From: Polyrhizophydium stewartii
Lineage: Eukaryota > Chytridiomycota > Chytridiomycetes > Rhizophydiales
Assembly: GCA_027604665.1 (NCBI GenBank)
Contig: JADGIZ010000534.1
Location: 1 to 12,149 of the forward strand
Length of the DNA: 12,149 bases
Direction: 5' to 3'
The notes below the pieces were generated by a model that was not told the origin of the DNA, did no database searches, and saw nothing but the letters and a program-made list of their open reading frames with translations. Position numbers and translations under genes: made by a program. Shown here piece after piece: positions 9,112 through 12,149 of the stretch (its first letter is position 1; every line of letters starts with the position of its first letter).

Positions 9112-9576
9112 TTACCAAAGCTCATACGGAATCTTGTTCTCTGCGACGTCAACCTCAAACTGGACCAAGCCCTTGATCCGCGGCTCGAGCACAGCCCTGG
9201 ACAAATTTCGCAGGTTGGTTGGCAGCATGGTGGTGATGGGGCTGATCATTTCCGAGAGTCCTGCATGATCAGCAAGCCCTGCACGCAAAGGCTCCAGTCG
9301 ATCCTTGAGGTGCTCCTTGTAGAACGTGTGGATTGGGCCTTTGTTGCCGAGAAGCTGCGATGTTGGTGCCTGGCAGCAGAATCGCCAAAGGGACGCACAG
9401 GCATGAGCGCAGTCTGGGGGTGCGATCTGGGTGCCGAGCACAGGCGAGAGCGAGGCGCAGCGAGAACTGCACGGTGCGCCACGCATTCGCCCATCAGCGT
9501 CGGTGTGCGCAGGAAGCGCGGCGCACGGCCGCCGCACGCGCAGCCGCACCAGGTTGCGCCGGTGTCGCCCCCCCAT
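9112..9576 (-). CDS. Unrecognised small protein, 5' structure uncertain
   Basis: I do not recognise the family. The frame ending in TAA at 9112 has a protein-like C-terminal 75-80 residues: GPIHTFYKEHLKDRLEPL, then SEMISPITTMLPTNLRNL and LEPRIKGLVQFEVDVAENK, ending PYELW. This part looks coding because codon use and residue mix are balanced, unlike the Arg/Ala-rich shadow frames. The first 75 residues of the 154-aa open frame (Cys/Arg-rich, starting at 9576) look poor. An alternative starts at ATG 9494 in another frame and uses a phase-0 intron of 44 nt (GTGCGT to CAG, 9373-9416). It would give about 112 aa with an Arg-rich, acid-poor N-terminus suggestive of mitochondrial import. That intron lacks the CTGAC motif. 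The gene converges on the FERRY3-like gene and diverges from the IQ-CH gene. Confidence 0.42.
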   Translation of the reverse strand: MGGRHRRNLVRLRVRRPCAALPAHTDADGRMRGAPCSSRCASLSPVLGTQIAPPDCAHACASLWRFCCQAPTSQLLGNKGPIHTFYKEHLKDRLEPLRAGLADHAGLSEMISPITTMLPTNLRNLSRAVLEPRIKGLVQFEVDVAENKIPYELW

Positions 9577-9694
9577 GTCGTATGGCCGATTTCCGGTGAC
9601 TAACGTCCTACGGACACGAAACTTCGAATTTCATTCATGCTTCTTTATCCCTCGGCCGACAGCAGAAAAGGGGATTTGGTCTTGCCCCCCGCAG
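9577..9694. promoter_or_regulatory. Divergent spacer before the IQ-CH gene
   Basis: These 118 bp lie between the longest start of the minus gene and ATG 9695. A pyrimidine-rich stretch (about 9627-9655) precedes the ATG. CCCCCCGCAG directly before ATG 9695 resembles a 3' splice site, so a leader intron is possible. The plus frame is open upstream to 9574 but reads unlike a protein, so 9695 is preferred as start. Confidence 0.4.
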
Positions 9695-12149
9695 ATGGAG
9701 ACCTCGCAGCCCGTGGTGCTGCCCGCGAGCCACTACCCCGTGCGGGTCCTGCGGTGGCGCGTGCGCGCGGGCGACCAAGTCCAGAAGGACCAGCCGCTGG
9801 GCGTGTACGAGTACCAGGCGTCGGTGCGCGGCAAGCATCCGGACACGGGCGAGCCCGTCGTCCGGCTCGAGCGGACCGTCGCCGAGATTCGCACGGTGTT
9901 CGAGGGCCGCGTCGACTCGCTCGGCGCCAGCGCCGGCGACACCGTCACGGACCCGCGGTGCGTCCGCGCCCGCCCGCGCCGGCCCCCGCCGCGCTGGCCT
10001 CCGCAAACCTCGCGGCCCCGCCGCCGGGCATGTCGCCCGAGCAGCTGCTGCAGTTCCAGCTGCAGCAGCAGCAGCGCCAGTCCTTTGCCATGCTCGACTT
10101 CTTCGACCGCTTCGTGCGACCCGCCGACGACACAAAGTCGCCGCTGCCGACGCCCATCTCGCGCGAGTTCATCCGCGCCCGCGTCGTACAGCTGCTCAAG
10201 GCCGCTCGCATCCCGCCTTCCGAGGTCACCATCTTCGAAGACAATTACGGCGGCACAATCGCCATCTCGCAGCCCGCCATCGCCGGTATCCAGCGATTCG
10301 TCAAATTCAGGCAATTCTCGAGGTGCGCAACCAACATCCAGCGCACGTGGCGTGGCCATGCAGTGCGCAAGCGCATGAAGCCTGTTCTCGCCGAGCGCCG
10401 CCGTGCCCGCGCTGCCCAAGCTGCGCAGCAGCAGCAGTCTCTGCCGCCGCAGCAGCGTGTGCAGCAGCCCCCCGTGGCCCCCGTCCACTCGCCTGTATCT
10501 TCGAGCCTCTCGAACAGGTCCGGTGCGCCGCCGTCCCATGTCTCGCATGCCTCCCGCACATCGCAGGCATCGCAGGCCTCGCGACAGGCCCACGCACTCT
10601 CGCCCGACCGCATCGCCCATATCAAGGCATACGTTGACCGCATCTCGGCAAACTACCACGAAATCGCCAACGCAAGCAAGACCGCAAAAGCCGGTCCCAC
10701 CCGCCAAGAGATCGAGTTCATGAGCCTGCTCAATTCGGACGAGACTTTCCTCGTCTCGGAGCAGCTGCTCTTTCTGCTCGCCGAGCAGGACCGCCATCCC
10801 AAACTCGCTGCCCAGCGCATGACCATGATCCCTGGCGCTCAGGGCCCACAGAACACGCTCTTCATGTACCACGAGTATTCGCCCAAGGTCGTCGCGTGGT
10901 GAGCTCGCCTCGCTGTGCGTTTGGCGTGGCCATCACGGCTCAGCGCTGACAAGCGCCCGCGCTACCATGTCCCCGCGCACAGGATCTCGACCGTGCTCGG
11001 CCTTGATATCGACCCAGGCACGGACCTCATGTCCATCCTCCGCAGCGGCGACATCTTCTGCCGCCTCGCCTGCACCATGTACCCGCGAGTCGAGTGCCAG
11101 CTTCTCGACAAGGGCACACGCTTTGCGATCCACAAGATCATCTTCTTCCTTGAGCTGTGCAAGTCGCTGCACATCAAGCGCGCGCTGCTCTTCACCGTCG
11201 GCAACCTTCTTGCGCTTCCCGACGACGACAAGAACCGCAAAAGCGCCCTGATTGTGCTGCGCACCATCCTTGCCCTCGAGAAGCACGCACGCAAGTCGGG
11301 ATGGAACGGCCCCACGCTCAACCTCAAGGGTAGAGTCAACGAGCAGCTCGGCGTCACCTCGCGCGAGAGCATGTACTACAGCGCCGATCCGGCATACGCC
11401 GCCGGCGGGCAGTCTCAGCAGCGGAGCTCGCAGCAGTCCTTGCAGCAGCTGCAGCTGCCTCTGCAGCAGCAACAGTCGCCGCAGCCACCCCGCCAGGCCC
11501 AGCGCCAGCCATCGCTCAACAGCCGTTCCTCCCAGGAGTCTGGACTGTCCGACCGCCAGCGCCGCGGTAACAGCCGTGTCTCGTTTGCGCCCGGACCCGC
11601 CGTCTCCTATCCCGCAGAGTCTGGCGGTATGAGCCAAACCGCTGGCCTTGGCTTGGGCCTCTCGCAGATCGAGGAGAGCGAGTCCGAGGTTGGCGAGTCA
11701 TTCCAGGGAACCCGCGCAAGCACGTATTCGCTAGTCAACTTTTACGCCGAACAGGCCGACGATGCCTCGGCCCCGAGCGAGCACGCTGCTCAGTTTCTGC
11801 CGCCTTCACAGCAACAGCCGCGGCAGCAGCAGCGGCAGCAGCCGCCCCAGCAGCAGCCACAGCAGCAGCAGATTCAGCCCGTGCCCGGCGATGTCCCGCG
11901 CCAGCCCGTTGTGCCAATCATGCCCGAGTCGCTGCTCAACCGCTCCAACCAGCCGCAGGCTGCAGCCATGCGCCCAATCTCGGACCAGGCGCTCTCGACG
12001 GGATCGTATCCCGACTCGGACTCGGACGGCGTAGGCAACGCCAGCCTGCCTCGCTCGATCGGCGGTGACCCGCAACGCGGATCGGCGTATTTGCAGGCCG
12101 ACCCAGCCCAGCCCGGTCCCCCGCGGGGCGTTGGCCCCCTGTCCTTGAC
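9695..12149 (+). CDS. Biotinyl-like / IQ / calponin-homology domain protein (frame change inside, 3' end outside window)
   Basis: Not assigned to a named gene. From ATG 9695 (METSQPVVLP) the first frame encodes about 87 residues of barrel-sandwich (biotinyl/lipoyl-like) character: WRVRAGDQVQKDQPLGVYEY, then RTVAEIRTVFEGRVDSLGAS and AGDTVTDP. No attachment lysine is visible. It resembles the FCP1 N-terminus of fungi (from memory). Near 9957 the coding frame shifts. From there the second frame runs to 10898: an Ala/Pro linker, a Gln-rich helix, MLDFFDRFVRP, an IQ motif (10336-10380) and disordered Ser/Gln/Pro sequence. A clean 84-nt phase-2 intron (10899-10982, GTGAGC, CTGAC, CAG) rebuilds a Trp codon. 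Exon sequence then stays open to 12149: a calponin-homology domain, then a Q/S/P-rich tail with Gln runs near 11420-11475 and 11805-11875. CH plus IQ suggests an actin, calmodulin or Rho-signalling scaffold; a RhoGEF of CDC24/VAV type is possible if a DH domain follows off-window. Confidence 0.72.
9958..10053 (+). other. Unexplained reading-frame change (cryptic intron, indel or gene boundary)
   Basis: Good coding sequence is in frame 2 up to about 9957 and in frame 1 from about 9961 on. A canonical-looking donor GTGCGT sits at 9958 (phase 2). However, every AG from there to at least 10167 falls at a codon end of the new frame (phase 0), so no standard acceptor restores the frame. GTCCGC at 9962 paired with acceptors 10041, 10044 or 10053 would fit phase but is a weak donor without CTGAC. 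An in-frame ATG at 10030 could alternatively begin a separate gene. Confidence 0.6.
10336..10380 (+). other. IQ calmodulin-binding motif
   Basis: IQRTWRGHAVRKRMK fits the IQxxxRGxxxRxx(K/R) consensus, with I-Q, R-G and downstream R/K at the expected spacing. IQ motifs bind calmodulin or myosin-light-chain-like EF-hand proteins (known); binding here is inferred. A basic helix (ERRRARAA) follows. Confidence 0.85.
10897..11290 (+). other. Calponin-homology (CH) domain, split by an intron
   Basis: Starts at the Trp codon rebuilt across the 10899-10982 intron (W-ISTVLGLDIDPGTDL). The CH landmarks follow: SILRSGDIFCRLACTMYP (the L-x-x-G-x-x-L/F-C-x-L core), then FAIHKIIFFLELCKSLHI and LLFTVGNLLALPDDDKN, then a last helix SALIVLRTILALEK. 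It is a single CH domain of the signalling type (as in VAV, CDC24 or IQGAP) rather than a tandem actin-binding pair, as far as the window shows. Confidence 0.8.

Noticed and set aside
9431..10378. Continuous 315-codon frame containing the biotinyl-like region
   Set aside because: After about 9957 this frame becomes Ser/Arg/Pro-rich shadow sequence, whereas the neighbouring frame gains the Gln-rich helix and IQ motif; the 5' part before 9695 overlaps the divergent gene.
9733..10872. 379-codon minus-strand open frame
   Set aside because: Antisense to the IQ-CH gene; the plus strand has recognisable domains (IQ, start of CH) while this frame shows only low-complexity Leu/Gly/Arg sequence.

Overview
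This is a eukaryotic, GC-rich, gene-dense window. It carries five spliced or probably spliced protein genes in about 12 kb. Introns are mostly 67-203 nt, usually open with GTGCGT-like 5' splice sites, nearly all contain CTGAC/CTGAT, and end in CAG or TAG. Intergenic gaps are only about 120-195 nt. Compact genes, short introns, Q-rich and acidic low-complexity tracts and the mix of protein families suggest a fungus. A zoosporic (chytrid- or Blastocladiomycota-like) or other early-diverging lineage fits best, because the ribophorin I is full length and a FERRY3/C12orf4 homologue is present. The lineage is an inference, not a measurement.

Layout, left to right. (1) On the minus strand, 2489 down to the left edge, lies a homologue of the pre-rRNA processing factor ESF1 (four exons visible, C-terminal end cut off by the window). 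(2) A 120-bp divergent spacer separates it from (3) OST1/ribophorin I on the plus strand, 2610-4953, five exons, 653 aa. (4) After 121 bp, 5075-8916 on the plus strand holds a seven-exon gene for a 1052-aa protein. Both halves resemble metazoan C12orf4 (FERRY complex subunit 3), but about 500 residues are inserted between them, containing a UBA domain, a 27-glutamine run and disordered Ser/Gly-rich sequence. (5) A small unrecognised gene lies on the minus strand at 9112-9576, converging on gene 4. (6) Diverging from it, a plus-strand gene starts at about 9695 and runs off the right edge. It has a biotinyl/lipoyl-like N-terminal fold (recalling the fungal FCP1 N-terminus), a linker with an unexplained reading-frame change, an IQ motif, a calponin-homology domain interrupted by an intron, and a long Q/S/P-rich tail.

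The genes are not an operon. ESF1 (nucleolar ribosome assembly) and OST1 (ER N-glycosylation) are housekeeping genes sharing a bidirectional promoter. The FERRY3-like protein points to early-endosome/Rab5 biology. The last gene looks like a signalling or cytoskeletal scaffold. The items most worth a second look are the UBA/polyQ-split FERRY3 homologue and the FCP1-like domain joined across a frame break to an IQ-CH protein. No tRNA, rRNA, CRISPR or transposon was recognised.
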